Below the pieces are notes generated by a model. That model did not search any database. It was given only the letters and a program-made list of their open reading frames with translations, and was not told the origin of the DNA. Shown here one piece after another: positions 7,825-15,786 of a DNA stretch of 64,000 nucleotides; position 1 is the stretch's first letter, and the number at the start of each line of letters is the position of its first letter. Position numbers and translations under genes: made by a program. Source of the DNA: Micromonospora peucetia (lineage in GTDB: Bacteria; Actinomycetota; Actinomycetes; Mycobacteriales; Micromonosporaceae); assembly GCF_900091625.1 (NCBI RefSeq), contig NZ_FMIC01000002.1, positions 2,542,001-2,606,000 on the forward strand, in the 5' to 3' direction.

Positions 7825-8044
7825 CCCCGGCCAGCATCTCGGCCAGGTCCCGGCGCGCCACGTTGGTGGCCTCGGCCTCGCACCACCGACGATCCCCGGC
7901 GAACGTGATCCAGCACGCGCCGCAACCCTCGTCACAGCGGCTCGGGTCGAACGAGCGGGTAGACTTCACAGTGGTCTTGGTAGTGGTCTGGGGACGGCTC
8001 TCGCTGGTCGGGCGGGGGCCGTTCGTCATCTCCGACATGATCAC
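7808..8044 (-). CDS. Small Cys-rich hypothetical protein (78 aa)
   Basis: The N-terminal half is Ser/Thr/Pro-rich and probably disordered. The second half has C-x3-C-x2-C-W (RCDEGCGACW) and a further Cys, resembling a small zinc site. It overlaps the 65-aa gene by an ATGA and the replication protein start by 8-17 nt, so the three are read as one coupled unit. I recognise no family. Confidence 0.55.
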   Translation of the reverse strand: MIMSEMTNGPRPTSESRPQTTTKTTVKSTRSFDPSRCDEGCGACWITFAGDRRWCEAEATNVARRDLAEMLAGGGDRG

Positions 8045-8238
8045 TTGCCCCCGTCCGTGGAGGCGAGGAGCGCGCGGAGCTGGGCGCGGTGGTTCTCGGT
8101 GAGCTGGGGGGCGCGCTTCACCAGCGCGCGGACGTAGGTGTCCACCGAGTGGCGGGCCTGGGCACCGGCCTTACCCCGGCGGCTCAGGTACGCGGGGTCG
8201 TTCAGACGCCCGGTAACGGTCGGGTTGTCACGGGACAC
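8041..8238 (-). CDS. First gene of the replication operon, small hypothetical (65 aa)
   Basis: I start this at GTG 8238 (MSRDNPTVTGRLND) because GAGGAGC sits 7 nt upstream; a longer frame to 8295 lacks a ribosome site. The protein is short, basic and helical (KAGAQARHSVDTYVRALVKRAPQL...RAQLRALL) and soluble. It opens the leftward operon, about 190 nt downstream of the CTTGCTAGCAAG operators. Leading small genes of this type in actinobacterial elements are often regulators or replication accessories, but no function can be assigned. Confidence 0.55.
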   Translation of the reverse strand: MSRDNPTVTGRLNDPAYLSRRGKAGAQARHSVDTYVRALVKRAPQLTENHRAQLRALLASTDGGK

Positions 8239-8425
8239 GGGAAGCTCCTCGTGTGCGAGTGCTTCCGTGCCGGGTTGGGCTGTCCCATACCTCACCGACG
8301 CGGGGTGTTGCCTCGACCGGCGTTAGGCCGGTCCGCCACCGGGTCTACGTCTCCGGCGGCGCTCTGCGTGCCCTGGCGCTGAGCGCGAGGGGCCGGAACG
8401 CGGTGGGGGCCGCTACCGTTCCGGT

Positions 8426-8450
8426 CTTGCTAGCAAGTCTTGCTTACAAG
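8426..8450. promoter_or_regulatory. Tandem CTTGCTAGCAAG operators
   Basis: A perfect 12-bp palindrome CTTGCTAGCAAG (8426-8437) is followed 13 bp on by CTTGCTTACAAG (8439-8450). Two helical turns apart on the same face, they look like cooperative dimer sites for a GntR- or KorA-type repressor. No such repressor gene is visible in the window part of the element. They lie upstream of the leftward operon beginning at 8238. Confidence 0.65.
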
Positions 8451-8494
8451 GGTCATGCCTGGGAAGTTCAGACCGAGTGCCCGGCATCACCAGT

Positions 8495-8537
8495 CATGAC
8501 GGCAAAGTCTTACGCCACAACGGATTCCGGGCACCCG
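8495..8537. repeat. Imperfect direct repeat, left copy
   Basis: This copy begins CATGAC...AAGT and ends CGCCACAACGGATTCC plus GGGCACCCG. The right copy at 8987-9039 has the same order and spacing apart from small insertions; its last 25 bp match here at 21 of 25 positions. The pair brackets the 144-aa gene, as if that gene were a cassette. Confidence 0.55.
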
Positions 8538-8554
8538 ATCGTCAGACGGGCGGC

Positions 8555-8989
8555 CTACTTCAGGCCCACCCCGCGCTTCCTCGCCATGACGGTCCCACCG
8601 CTACCGAGCCGCACCCAGGCAACCACGTCCTGATACCGGACGCCCCGCTCCGCACACACCGCCTGGACGTTCTCGATCGGCATCAACCATGACGCCTCGG
8701 CTCCGGGCTCCAGCCGGTGGGGGATCTCAGCGGACAGCGGCACCCGGTCGAACTGGATCAAGTTGCCGCCGTCCGGGCACTTCAAGCCGTAGCCCGTCAC
8801 CGTGACCGCCGTACGGCCCGAGTTGCTGGCCTCGATCACCACGAAGTTGCCATCGAGCCCCGGGACGAAGCCCAGCTTGGCGGTCACCTTCACCACCGCA
8901 CCGGTCCGCCGCCAGGAGATGATCTGCCAGGTGAGCGTGATGGTGCTCATCACGATGGCGATCACGGACAGGATCTCGGGCGTCTTCAT
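8555..8989 (-). CDS. Membrane-anchored beta-rich protein of the element (144 aa)
   Basis: I start at ATG 8989 (MKTPEILSVIAIVMS), which gives a clean N-terminal transmembrane helix (about residues 5-25) followed by R-R and a beta-rich domain of about 110 residues with two Cys. The longer frame to 9043 begins inside the repeat. One-helix anchored beta domains of this type occur as cargo on mobile elements, but I cannot name the family. The gene is bracketed by the direct repeats at 8495-8537 and 8987-9039 and lies directly downstream of the recombinase gene on the same strand. Confidence 0.55.
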   Translation of the reverse strand: MKTPEILSVIAIVMSTITLTWQIISWRRTGAVVKVTAKLGFVPGLDGNFVVIEASNSGRTAVTVTGYGLKCPDGGNLIQFDRVPLSAEIPHRLEPGAEASWLMPIENVQAVCAERGVRYQDVVAWVRLGSGGTVMARKRGVGLK

Positions 8990-9056
8990 GACTGTGAAGT
9001 GTGGCGTACGCCTGCGACACAAGGGATTCCGAGCAACCGGCATGACTGTGGAGTGT
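8987..9056. repeat. Imperfect direct repeat, right copy, with partial third copy
   Basis: The segment 8987-9039 (CATGACTGTGAAGTG...CGACACAAGGGATTCCGAG...) matches 8495-8537. A further partial copy, CATGACTGTGGAGTGT, starts at 9041 and runs to the recombinase stop. Repeats next to a recombinase gene and around one cargo gene suggest past recombination. Confidence 0.5.
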
Positions 9057-10522
9057 CAAGCGGCCAGGCCCTCGGCCTCCCAGTGCTCGGCCCAGGTGAG
9101 CGCGTCCCCCGTCCACCGGGAGGCCCCGAGCCGCGCCGGGTCGAACACCGGGCCGCGCCGGGCGGCCGGGTGGACCATCAGGTCCACCAGCGCGCGCACG
9201 TACCGGCGCTTCAGCTCCGCCGGGAGGTCCGGCCACCGCGCCGGGACTCCGGACATGCTCAGGTCCGCGTTCTCCGGCGGCACGGTGAGCCGCCGTAGCT
9301 TCTCCTCGGCCCGCTCGATCTGGGGGAGTAGGTCCGCCTCGAACTCCGCGAACGACGCCGGGGAGACCTTCCGGGCCTTGGCCAACGCCTTCCACTCCTC
9401 CAGCTCTCCCCGGAGGTCGGCCAGCTCCTTCTCAGCGGCGGCCGTGGCCGCGTCGTCGGTGCGGCGCGTCAGGAGGGCCGCCGCGTCCGGCCGCCCGAGG
9501 CGGGCCAGGAGCACCTTCTCCACGAAGTCCTCCAGGGCCACGGCCGAGACCACCATCCCGCACCCGTCGCACTGGTACGTCACCCTGGGCCGCTTGGTGC
9601 CGCCGGTGCGTGCTCGGAGCTTGGTGGTCCGGCACGTCCCGCACGCCACCGCGTTGGTCAGCCAGTGCGCCAGCTCGGTCCCCCGGGTGGTGGTCCGTCG
9701 CTCGGGGCGGGTGAGCAGCGCGACCGCCTTACGCCACTGGTCCACGTCCACGATCGGCTCCCAGGAGGCCGGGCCAACGTCCTGGCCCTGGTGGACGATC
9801 CGACCCGCGTACGAGGGCCGGAGCACCATCTGGCGGACGAACCGGCCCGCCCAGGGCGCGCCCCCGGGCATGGTCAGGCTCCGCTCGTTGAGGTCCCGGG
9901 CGATGGCGGTCAGGCTTTCGCCTTCGGTGATCCGGCGGACCATCTCCCTGACCACCGGGGCCTGTTCGGGGTGCGCCTCCTGGCGGACGAACCGCCCCTT
10001 CTCGTCATAGAGCCTGGTGAACCCGTACTGGAGACGGCCGGACGGCTTGCCCTCCCTGGCGGCCTTGCGCTTGCCGGACAGAACCCGCTCCCGGATCTTC
10101 TCGCTCTCGTCGGCCGCGTCCACCCCCTCGTCCGCGAGCGCGCGCCAGTCCCGGCGGCGGGAGAGGTCATAGACCCGTTCGTGGGTGCTGACCCAGATCC
10201 GCACGCCGCGCGCCCGGCAGAGGTCCAGGAACGCGAACCACTCGGCCGCATCGCGCGAGCCCCGGCTGACCTCGAACAGGCCGAGCACCCGGCACGCACC
10301 GGAGCGGATGTACTCCACCAGGGCGGCGAAGTCGGGCCGCTCCCGGCGGCGGTGCCGACTGGCGCTGAAGTCGGGATCAACGAACACGCGGCCGATGGTC
10401 AGGTCTTCACTCTCGGCCGCGTCGGTCAGCTCCCCAAGTTGCCGTTCAACGGAGCGGCCCTCGTCCTTGGTGCTCTTGCGGAGGTACAGGTCAACAACGT
10501 CAACGGCACGACTGTCAGGCAT
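9056..10522 (-). CDS. Large serine recombinase (integrase)
   Basis: The protein has 488 aa. The N-terminal resolvase domain has V-D-L-Y-L-R-K-S-T with catalytic Ser17, then DPDFSASRHRRRERPDF and VLGLFEVSRGSR, all standard for the catalytic core. A recombinase domain follows (GYGF-like LQYGFTRLYDEKG near residue 170), then a zinc ribbon (CGTC...CDGC, about residues 300-330) and a C-terminal coiled coil. It integrates and, with a directionality factor, excises the element by serine-linked cleavage at attP/attB. The gene is the outermost of the element and points inward, so attR should lie between its start and about position 10600. Length and motifs look intact. Confidence 0.9.
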   Translation of the reverse strand: MPDSRAVDVVDLYLRKSTKDEGRSVERQLGELTDAAESEDLTIGRVFVDPDFSASRHRRRERPDFAALVEYIRSGACRVLGLFEVSRGSRDAAEWFAFLDLCRARGVRIWVSTHERVYDLSRRRDWRALADEGVDAADESEKIRERVLSGKRKAAREGKPSGRLQYGFTRLYDEKGRFVRQEAHPEQAPVVREMVRRITEGESLTAIARDLNERSLTMPGGAPWAGRFVRQMVLRPSYAGRIVHQGQDVGPASWEPIVDVDQWRKAVALLTRPERRTTTRGTELAHWLTNAVACGTCRTTKLRARTGGTKRPRVTYQCDGCGMVVSAVALEDFVEKVLLARLGRPDAAALLTRRTDDAATAAAEKELADLRGELEEWKALAKARKVSPASFAEFEADLLPQIERAEEKLRRLTVPPENADLSMSGVPARWPDLPAELKRRYVRALVDLMVHPAARRGPVFDPARLGASRWTGDALTWAEHWEAEGLAA

Positions 10523-10608
10523 GACGGGGACAGTACCTCTAAGGACTTGATGCTGAGGTCACCAAGCCGGTGCTGACGGTCGGCCGCCGCTGACCCCGAC
10601 GTACGCGA

Positions 10609-10640
10609 GAGGGGCGCCGGGCAGTCGCCCGGCGCCCCTC
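10609..10640 (-). terminator. Terminator of the secreted Ig-like protein gene
   Basis: A perfect 14-bp stem GAGGGGCGCCGGGC (10609-10622) pairs with 10627-10640 around an AGTC loop, 15 nt past the stop of the gene at 10655 read leftward. It marks the chromosomal side of the element junction. Confidence 0.8.
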
Positions 10641-10654
10641 GTCGTTCCCGTGGG

Positions 10655-12502
10655 TCAGCTGGCCCTGCTGGCGTAGAACGTGCCGCTGAAGGTCTCCGAC
10701 ACGATCCCGTCGCCGGTCCGCGTGTAGACGGTGATCCGGTGGATCCCTGCGGTCGTCGGGGTGTAGCCCACCGACGCAGACCCGTCGGCGCCCGCCGCGA
10801 CCGTCTGGACCGGGCGGCCGTCGAAGGAGTAGACGAACTCCGTCACCCCGGGCATGCCGGCCTTGAGGACGAACGTCCCGGGCGTGCCGGCGACCGCCCC
10901 CTGGACCTTGTTGATCGGGTATTCGACGGAGCTGACCGTGGGCTTGGTCGCCAGCTGGAACCGGTAGCTGCCCTCGCCGGACGGCAGGTCACCGGCCGTC
11001 CGGCTGCGGACGTACACGGTGTTGTAGCCCGGCTTCGTCGGCGTGATCGTGACCGTGGCCGTGCCGTCGGCGGCCGCCGGCACCGTCTGCTCCGGCCCGT
11101 CGTCGAGCCGGTAGGTGTACTCGACGACGTCCTCCATCCGGGGCGCGAACGTCAGGGTGCGCGGCTGGCCGTACCCGGCCGTCGGGTTGGCGTCGGTGAT
11201 CGTCGGGCTGGTGGTGCGTACCCGGAACACGTAGCTCGTGGCGGGGGAGCGGTTGCCGGCGAGGTCGATCGCCTCGACGGTGAGCGTCCTCGGCCCGTCC
11301 CGGTCGGGGGTGAGGGTGACGGTCGCAGAGCCGCCCGGGGCGTCGGCCGCCACGTCGGTCGTCGGCTGCCCGGAGATGCTGTAGCGGAATCGGACCGTGT
11401 CGGTGTCGCCGCCGGCGGAGAAGGTGAACTGGCCCGGAATGCCGGGACCGCCGTACCAGCCGTCGTCGGCCGGGTAGTCGGTGGAGCTGACCGTCGGCTG
11501 GGCGGGGCTGGTGGTGTCGACCGCGAACCGGCACTCCGCCGACCAGGCGGAGCTGGCGTGCTGGTCGGCCGCGCGGACCGCGAAGGCGTAGCTGCCGCCG
11601 TCGACCATCGCGTCGGCGGGCACCGTGTACTGGAAGCGGCGCGGCGCGGCGAACGTCCCCGAGGTCCACTCCGTCCGCTCGTCGGGCCGGTCGACCGGCC
11701 ACCACGCGAAGGTCGCCGTCACCTGCTCAACGGGGCCGGTCCCGTTGGCGTCCGGGTCGGTGACCTCGGCCGAGAGGGTCGGCGTGGCGGTGCCGACCAC
11801 CTGGCCGTCGGCGCAGGCCCGACCGGCTACGGTGAGGGCGCCCGGCACGTCGGGTGCGGCGTTCGCGGTCAGCGAGATGCCCGGCGTCCGCAGCCGCCGG
11901 CCGTGGTGTTTGTTCTCCTCGTGGTCCCCGGGGACCCGGATCATGAGGGTGAGCGAGTCCCGCCCGGCGTCGACCGCCTGCTGCACGGTCTGGGTGAGCG
12001 GCAGTTCGAGGTGGGCGGCCGGGCAGGGGGCGGTGGGATCGAGGTCGCCGACCTTCTCGCGTACGGCCGGTGGGTCTTCCCAGGTCGGCGCGGTCGCCGG
12101 CGGGTCCGTGCGCCACAGTTCCAGCTCGCGCGGCCGGTCGCAGTCCGCGACCGCCGACTCCCCGGTGCGCAACGTGGCGTCGATGATCTCCTTGCCCCGG
12201 TAGGGCGTGAGGTCGAACGTGAGATAGGCCCTGGTCGTGTGCTTGACCCCGGCGGTCACCAGGGTGCCGACCGGGACGTCCGCCTCGGTGGCGGTGAAGG
12301 CCAGACCCTGCTGACGCGCGTCCGTGTAGGTCACGCTCGTCGGCGGGACCCAGCGGATCGGTGCGGCGGTGGCGGGCTGAGCGGCGGCGACGACCGCTCC
12401 GGTGGCGGTGAGCAGCGCGGTGATCCCCGTGGTGAGGAACCGGCGCGAAGCGCGCCGCCAGCGTACGACGGGCACGCCGGTGGAACCCCGTTCTTCGTGC
12501 AA
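10655..12502 (-). CDS. Secreted DNRLRE-domain protein with Ig-like repeats
   Basis: This is a 615-aa exported protein. An Arg-rich n-region, a hydrophobic stretch (TTGITALLTATGAVVAAAQ) and an A-x-A site (ATAAP) form a signal peptide. Residues about 55-215 look like a DNRLRE domain (Y-x-D...RAYLTFDL...LELWRT). The rest is about four Ig-like or bacterial Ig modules. No enzyme motif is seen, so a wall-associated or adhesive structural role is likely. The start is uncertain: TTG 12502 or GTG 12475 give the same mature protein. It is the first chromosomal gene beside the integrated element. Confidence 0.7.
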   Translation of the reverse strand: MHEERGSTGVPVVRWRRASRRFLTTGITALLTATGAVVAAAQPATAAPIRWVPPTSVTYTDARQQGLAFTATEADVPVGTLVTAGVKHTTRAYLTFDLTPYRGKEIIDATLRTGESAVADCDRPRELELWRTDPPATAPTWEDPPAVREKVGDLDPTAPCPAAHLELPLTQTVQQAVDAGRDSLTLMIRVPGDHEENKHHGRRLRTPGISLTANAAPDVPGALTVAGRACADGQVVGTATPTLSAEVTDPDANGTGPVEQVTATFAWWPVDRPDERTEWTSGTFAAPRRFQYTVPADAMVDGGSYAFAVRAADQHASSAWSAECRFAVDTTSPAQPTVSSTDYPADDGWYGGPGIPGQFTFSAGGDTDTVRFRYSISGQPTTDVAADAPGGSATVTLTPDRDGPRTLTVEAIDLAGNRSPATSYVFRVRTTSPTITDANPTAGYGQPRTLTFAPRMEDVVEYTYRLDDGPEQTVPAAADGTATVTITPTKPGYNTVYVRSRTAGDLPSGEGSYRFQLATKPTVSSVEYPINKVQGAVAGTPGTFVLKAGMPGVTEFVYSFDGRPVQTVAAGADGSASVGYTPTTAGIHRITVYTRTGDGIVSETFSGTFYASRAS

Positions 12503-12677
12503 GGTGAAAGACCCTCCGGTTGGAGTGCGGGTGATTCCATGATTTTAAGTGTGTGACTACGTGAGGCGCTCTCTACTTTCGAGCGACGCCGGTGCGCCCA
12601 CCCCTGAGGAGTTGGCGGGCGCACCGCCCCCGTCGGTTGCCGTCGACGGCAACCCGGTGACGAGTGTCGACGTGAGG

Positions 12678-12706
12678 GCTGTCGATCAGCTATCGGATCG
12701 CTATCG
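12678..12706 (+). promoter_or_regulatory. Three 11-bp-spaced heptamers (SARP-like site)
   Basis: GCTGTCG (12678), GCTATCG (12689) and GCTATCG (12700) are spaced exactly 11 bp. This is the architecture of direct-repeat sites bound by SARP/OmpR-fold activators. They lie just before the TPR remnant, which itself resembles the C-terminus of an AfsR/SARP-type regulator. No clear -10 box follows. Confidence 0.35.
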
Positions 12707-12718
12707 ACTCCGATCGGC

Positions 12719-13084
12719 GTGATGGAACGCCGGGCGGGGCGGCCTCATGAGGCCGCCGCCCTGCACCGGGCGGCGCTGATCGCCATCAGTGCGGCGGGGG
12801 ACCGGATCGGCCAGTGTGCCTCGCGCAACCTCCTGGCCCATGCCCTTCGGCACCAGGGCGATCTGCCCAGCGCGCTGGACCTGCACCACCGCGTGCTGCG
12901 CGACGCCACCACGCTCAACGCCCGGTACGAGCAGGCCCGGGCGTTGGACGGGATCGCCCGCTGCCTACGGGCGGCCGACCCGGCTGCGGCCCGGTCGCAC
13001 TGGACCCGGGCGCTCGCGCTGTTCCGGCAGGTGGAGGCCCCGGAGCGAGACGAGGTGGCCCGGGTGCTGGCCGAGCTGTGCTGA
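12719..13084 (+). pseudogene. TPR-only remnant of an AfsR/SARP-type regulator
   Basis: About 121 codons encode three tetratricopeptide-like repeats (EAAALHRAAL..., [10 protein letters not shown]..., [13 protein letters not shown]). The style ends in A-R-V-L-A-E-L, as at the C-terminus of large AfsR-like or XRE-TPR regulators. The DNA-binding and NB-ARC parts expected upstream are absent; the preceding 200 bp are non-coding. I therefore read it as a truncated remnant, although a free-standing small TPR protein is possible. It ends 55 nt before fumC. Confidence 0.5.
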
Positions 13085-13139
13085 CCCGGCTCGCCGCGAT
13101 CATCTGCACGTCGGCGCGCGGCGCGGCAGGATGGTACGC

Positions 13140-14540
13140 GTGACGACTCCAGAGGCGACGGGCTACCGGATCGAACGCGACTCGATGGGCGAGGTGGAGG
13201 TGCCCGTCGAGGCGCTGTGGCGGGCGCAGACCCAGCGCGCGGTGCAGAACTTCCCGATCTCCGGCCGGGGCATCGAGCCGGCCCAGATCCGGGCCCTGGC
13301 CCAGATCAAGGGGGCGGCGGCCGAGGTCAACGGCGAACTGGGCGTGATCGACGCGAACGTGGCCGCGGCGGTCGCCGCCGCCGCGGCGCACGTGGCCGAC
13401 GGCGGCTACGACGACCAGTTCCCGATCGACGTGTTCCAGACCGGTTCCGGCACGTCGTCGAACATGAACACCAACGAGGTCATCGCGACGCTGGCCGGCC
13501 GGGAGTTGGGCCGTGAGGTGCACCCGAACGACGACGTGAACGCCTCGCAGTCCAGCAACGACGTCTTCCCGTCCTCGATCCACCTGGCCGCCACCGAGGC
13601 GGTCGCCCGGGACCTGCTGCCCGCGCTGGCGCACCTGGCGGAGGCGCTGGAGGGCAAGGCGGCGGAGTTCGAGACCGTCGTCAAGGCCGGGCGTACCCAC
13701 CTGATGGACGCCACCCCGGTGACCCTCGGGCAGGAGTTCGGCGGGTACGCCGCCCAGGTCCGCTATGGCATCGAGCGGCTGGAGGGGGCGCTGCCCCGGC
13801 TGGCCGAGCTGCCGCTGGGCGGCACCGCGGTGGGCACCGGCATCAACACGCCGCTCGGTTTCGCCGCGAAGGTCATCGAGAAGCTGCGTGGCTCGACCGG
13901 GCTGCCGCTGACCGAGGCGCGTAACCACTTCGAGGCGCAGGGCGCCCGGGACGCGCTGGTGGAGACCTCCGGGCAACTGCGTACGATCGCCGTCGGTCTT
14001 TTCAAGATCGCCAACGACATCCGCTGGATGGGTTCGGGTCCCCGCGCCGGGCTGCGCGAGCTGCGTATCCCCGACCTCCAGCCCGGCTCGTCGATCATGC
14101 CGGGCAAGGTCAACCCGGTGGTCGCCGAGGCGATGCGGCAGGTCTGCGCCCAGGTTATCGGCAACGACGCCGCCGTCGGGTTCGCCGGCTCCCAGGGCGA
14201 CTTCGAGCTGAACGTCATGCTCCCCGTGATGGGTCGCAACCTGCTGGAGTCGGTCCGCCTGCTCGCCGCGTCGAGCCGGCTCTTCGCCGACCGTCTGGTG
14301 GTCGGCCTGGTCGCGGACGCCGAGGTCTGTCTGGCGTACGCGGAAGGCTCACCGTCGATCGTCACCCCGCTCAACCGTCACCTCGGGTACGACGAGGCCG
14401 CCTCGATCGCCAAGGAGGCGCTGGCCAGACAGGTCTCGATCCGCGAGGTGGTCATCTCCCGGGGGCACGTCGACTCGGGCAAGCTGACCGAGACCCAGCT
14501 CGACGAGGCGCTCGACCTGCTCCGGATGACCCACCCCTGA
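13140..14540 (+). CDS. fumC: Class II fumarate hydratase
   Basis: This 466-aa enzyme interconverts fumarate and L-malate in the TCA cycle as a cytoplasmic homotetramer. It shows the family signatures in order: [22 protein letters not shown], the THLMDATPV catalytic loop, and the SS-loop [11 protein letters not shown] (about residues 315-325) with its active-site Ser. Length is typical for class II. GTG 13140 has AGGA about 8 nt upstream; ATG 13131 is an alternative three codons earlier. It appears monocistronic, with a repeat-rich non-coding tract downstream. Confidence 0.95.
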   Translation: MTTPEATGYRIERDSMGEVEVPVEALWRAQTQRAVQNFPISGRGIEPAQIRALAQIKGAAAEVNGELGVIDANVAAAVAAAAAHVADGGYDDQFPIDVFQTGSGTSSNMNTNEVIATLAGRELGREVHPNDDVNASQSSNDVFPSSIHLAATEAVARDLLPALAHLAEALEGKAAEFETVVKAGRTHLMDATPVTLGQEFGGYAAQVRYGIERLEGALPRLAELPLGGTAVGTGINTPLGFAAKVIEKLRGSTGLPLTEARNHFEAQGARDALVETSGQLRTIAVGLFKIANDIRWMGSGPRAGLRELRIPDLQPGSSIMPGKVNPVVAEAMRQVCAQVIGNDAAVGFAGSQGDFELNVMLPVMGRNLLESVRLLAASSRLFADRLVVGLVADAEVCLAYAEGSPSIVTPLNRHLGYDEAASIAKEALARQVSIREVVISRGHVDSGKLTETQLDEALDLLRMTHP

Positions 14541-15239
14541 GTCCTACCGGCCCCGCCCTTGCCCCGCTCCGCCCTTACCCGCTCCCTTGCCCGCCCCGCC
14601 CTTGCCCGCCCCGCTCCGCCCTTGCCCCGCTCTGCCGTGCCTTTGCCCCGCCCCGCCTTGCCGTGGCCGGCCCCGGCGGAACCTGCGCCGAGTTGACCCC
14701 GGGCTCCTGTCGAGCTGCCCCGTCCACAGGACCGGAGCGGTCCCGAGGCGCCGAAGCGTCGGCCCGATCCTGGATGCTCGACCTGCTGGCGCGGCCCACA
14801 ACGGTTGGTTCGTACGCCGGTCGGGTGTTGTTGCGACCGGTGCTTCTCGACGTGCTGGCACCGAGTCCGACCCGTGCCGGTCGGCGGCGACCTGCGCTGA
14901 GTCCGACCTGCGCCGGTCGGCGGCGACCTGCGCCGAGTCCGACCTGCACCGGTCGGCGGCGACCTGCACCGGTCGGCGGCGACCCGCGCCGGTCGGCGGC
15001 GACCCGCGCCGGTCGGCGGCGACCCGCGCCGGTCGACGGCGACCCGCGCCGGTCGGCGGTGAGTGACAGCGCCGGCGATGTGTCCGGCGGCGCTCGTCCT
15101 GGGGCGGTCGCACAGATGGGGCAGCTCGACAGGGAGCGGACGGTGTTGTCCCGTTCGCTCGGCGCCGTCGGGATGGTGGCCACGATCGACGGAGCGGTGG
15201 CACACCGGGCGGGTTCAGCGCCAGGTTCACGGCCGGGGT
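14541..15239. repeat. Non-coding tract with C-rich and 20-bp tandem repeats
   Basis: These 700 bp between fumC and the CGNR gene hold no credible gene. First comes a tract of CCGCCCTTGCC-type units (about 14545-14655). Then 14876-15060 holds a tandem array of the 20-bp unit GCCGGTCGGCGGCGACCCGC: two early units are separated by 16-bp spacers (GCTGAGTCCGACCTGC-like), followed by five contiguous copies (14948-15047) and a partial one. The 20-bp period is not a multiple of three, so all six frames show an artificial 20-residue repeat. Confidence 0.85.
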
Positions 15240-15785
15240 TCAGTCGCGGCTGGCGGCCTTGCGGGCGCGGTAGGCGGTGACGGCGGCGCGGTTGCCGCAG
15301 CCCGCGTCGCAGAACCGGCGGGACCGGTTCTTCGAGAGGTCGACCAGCACGTTCTCGCAGTCCGGATGGTCGCAGATCCGCAGCCGGCCCAGTTCCCCGC
15401 TGCGTACGAGATCCGCCAGCGCCATCGCCGCCTCGACGGCCATCCGGGTCGCCAGCGGCGCGTCGCGCGGCACGGCGTGGATGTGGTACGGCTCGTCGTC
15501 GTGCGTGATGAGCTGCGGTAGCGCGTCGTTCTCGCGGAGCAGCCCGTTGACGATGTCGACGATCGTTTCGGTGTCGGCGTACCAGACCCGACGCAGCCGG
15601 GGCCGAAGGTCGCGTACCGCCCGCAGCTCGTCCTCGGTGTGCTCGTGCCGCCCGCTGTAGGTGTGGGCGACGAAGAAGGCGTCCAGGGCGGCGACGTCGG
15701 GCAGGCCCTCACCGTTGCGGCCGTCGGTGTTGACCAGCGCGGCGGCGGCGGTCAGGGAGCACTCCGTGTCATGGGTGAAAAGCAA
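15240..15785 (-). CDS. CGNR zinc-finger (ABATE domain) transcriptional regulator
   Basis: This 181-aa protein has an N-terminal ABATE-type helical domain (HDTECSLTAAAALVNT...) and a C-terminal CGNR zinc finger: C-x4-C near residue 137, then RRFCDAGCGNRAAVTAYRARKA with the diagnostic C-G-N-R. Such proteins are predicted stress-responsive DNA-binding regulators. It is divergent from the EamA exporter with a 75-nt spacer carrying the likely shared operator, an arrangement seen widely in actinobacteria, so it probably controls that exporter and itself. Confidence 0.9.
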   Translation of the reverse strand: MLFTHDTECSLTAAAALVNTDGRNGEGLPDVAALDAFFVAHTYSGRHEHTEDELRAVRDLRPRLRRVWYADTETIVDIVNGLLRENDALPQLITHDDEPYHIHAVPRDAPLATRMAVEAAMALADLVRSGELGRLRICDHPDCENVLVDLSKNRSRRFCDAGCGNRAAVTAYRARKAASRD

Positions 15786-15786
15786 C

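Larger units (their letters stand above)
8239..8554. other. Intergenic control region of the replication operon
   Basis: I see no gene in this gap of about 316 bp. It holds the operator pair at 8426-8450 and one copy of the imperfect direct repeat flanking the membrane-protein gene (8495-8537). Open frames across it have atypical composition. Confidence 0.5.
1..10540. mobile_element. Phage-derived integrated element (partial, right part)
   Basis: The leftward gene block from the window edge to the large serine recombinase at 9056-10522 has a mobile-element inventory: recombinase, TOPRIM-like/P-loop replication protein, phage structural-type protein, terminase-neighbour-like Cys/His protein and many small coupled orphan genes. 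Conventional chromosomal genes start at 10655. The right boundary must lie in 10523-10600, between the recombinase start and the terminator of the next gene, but I could not identify attR. The left end is outside the window, so I cannot tell a defective prophage from a phage satellite or another integrative element. No conjugation (FtsK/TraB-type) gene is visible. Confidence 0.75.

Noticed and set aside
7825..7935. N-terminal extension of the replication protein to position 7935
   Set aside because: The added residues are an out-of-frame reading of the 78-aa gene, which has better coding character and ATGA coupling.
14876..15060. CRISPR array
   Set aside because: The units are contiguous 20-bp repeats with no unique spacers of constant length, and there are no cas genes in the window.
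14575..15230. Long open frames encoding 20-residue Arg/Pro repeats on both strands
   Set aside because: They are produced by a 20-bp tandem repeat that is open in several frames at once. There is no ribosome site and codon use matches no neighbour.
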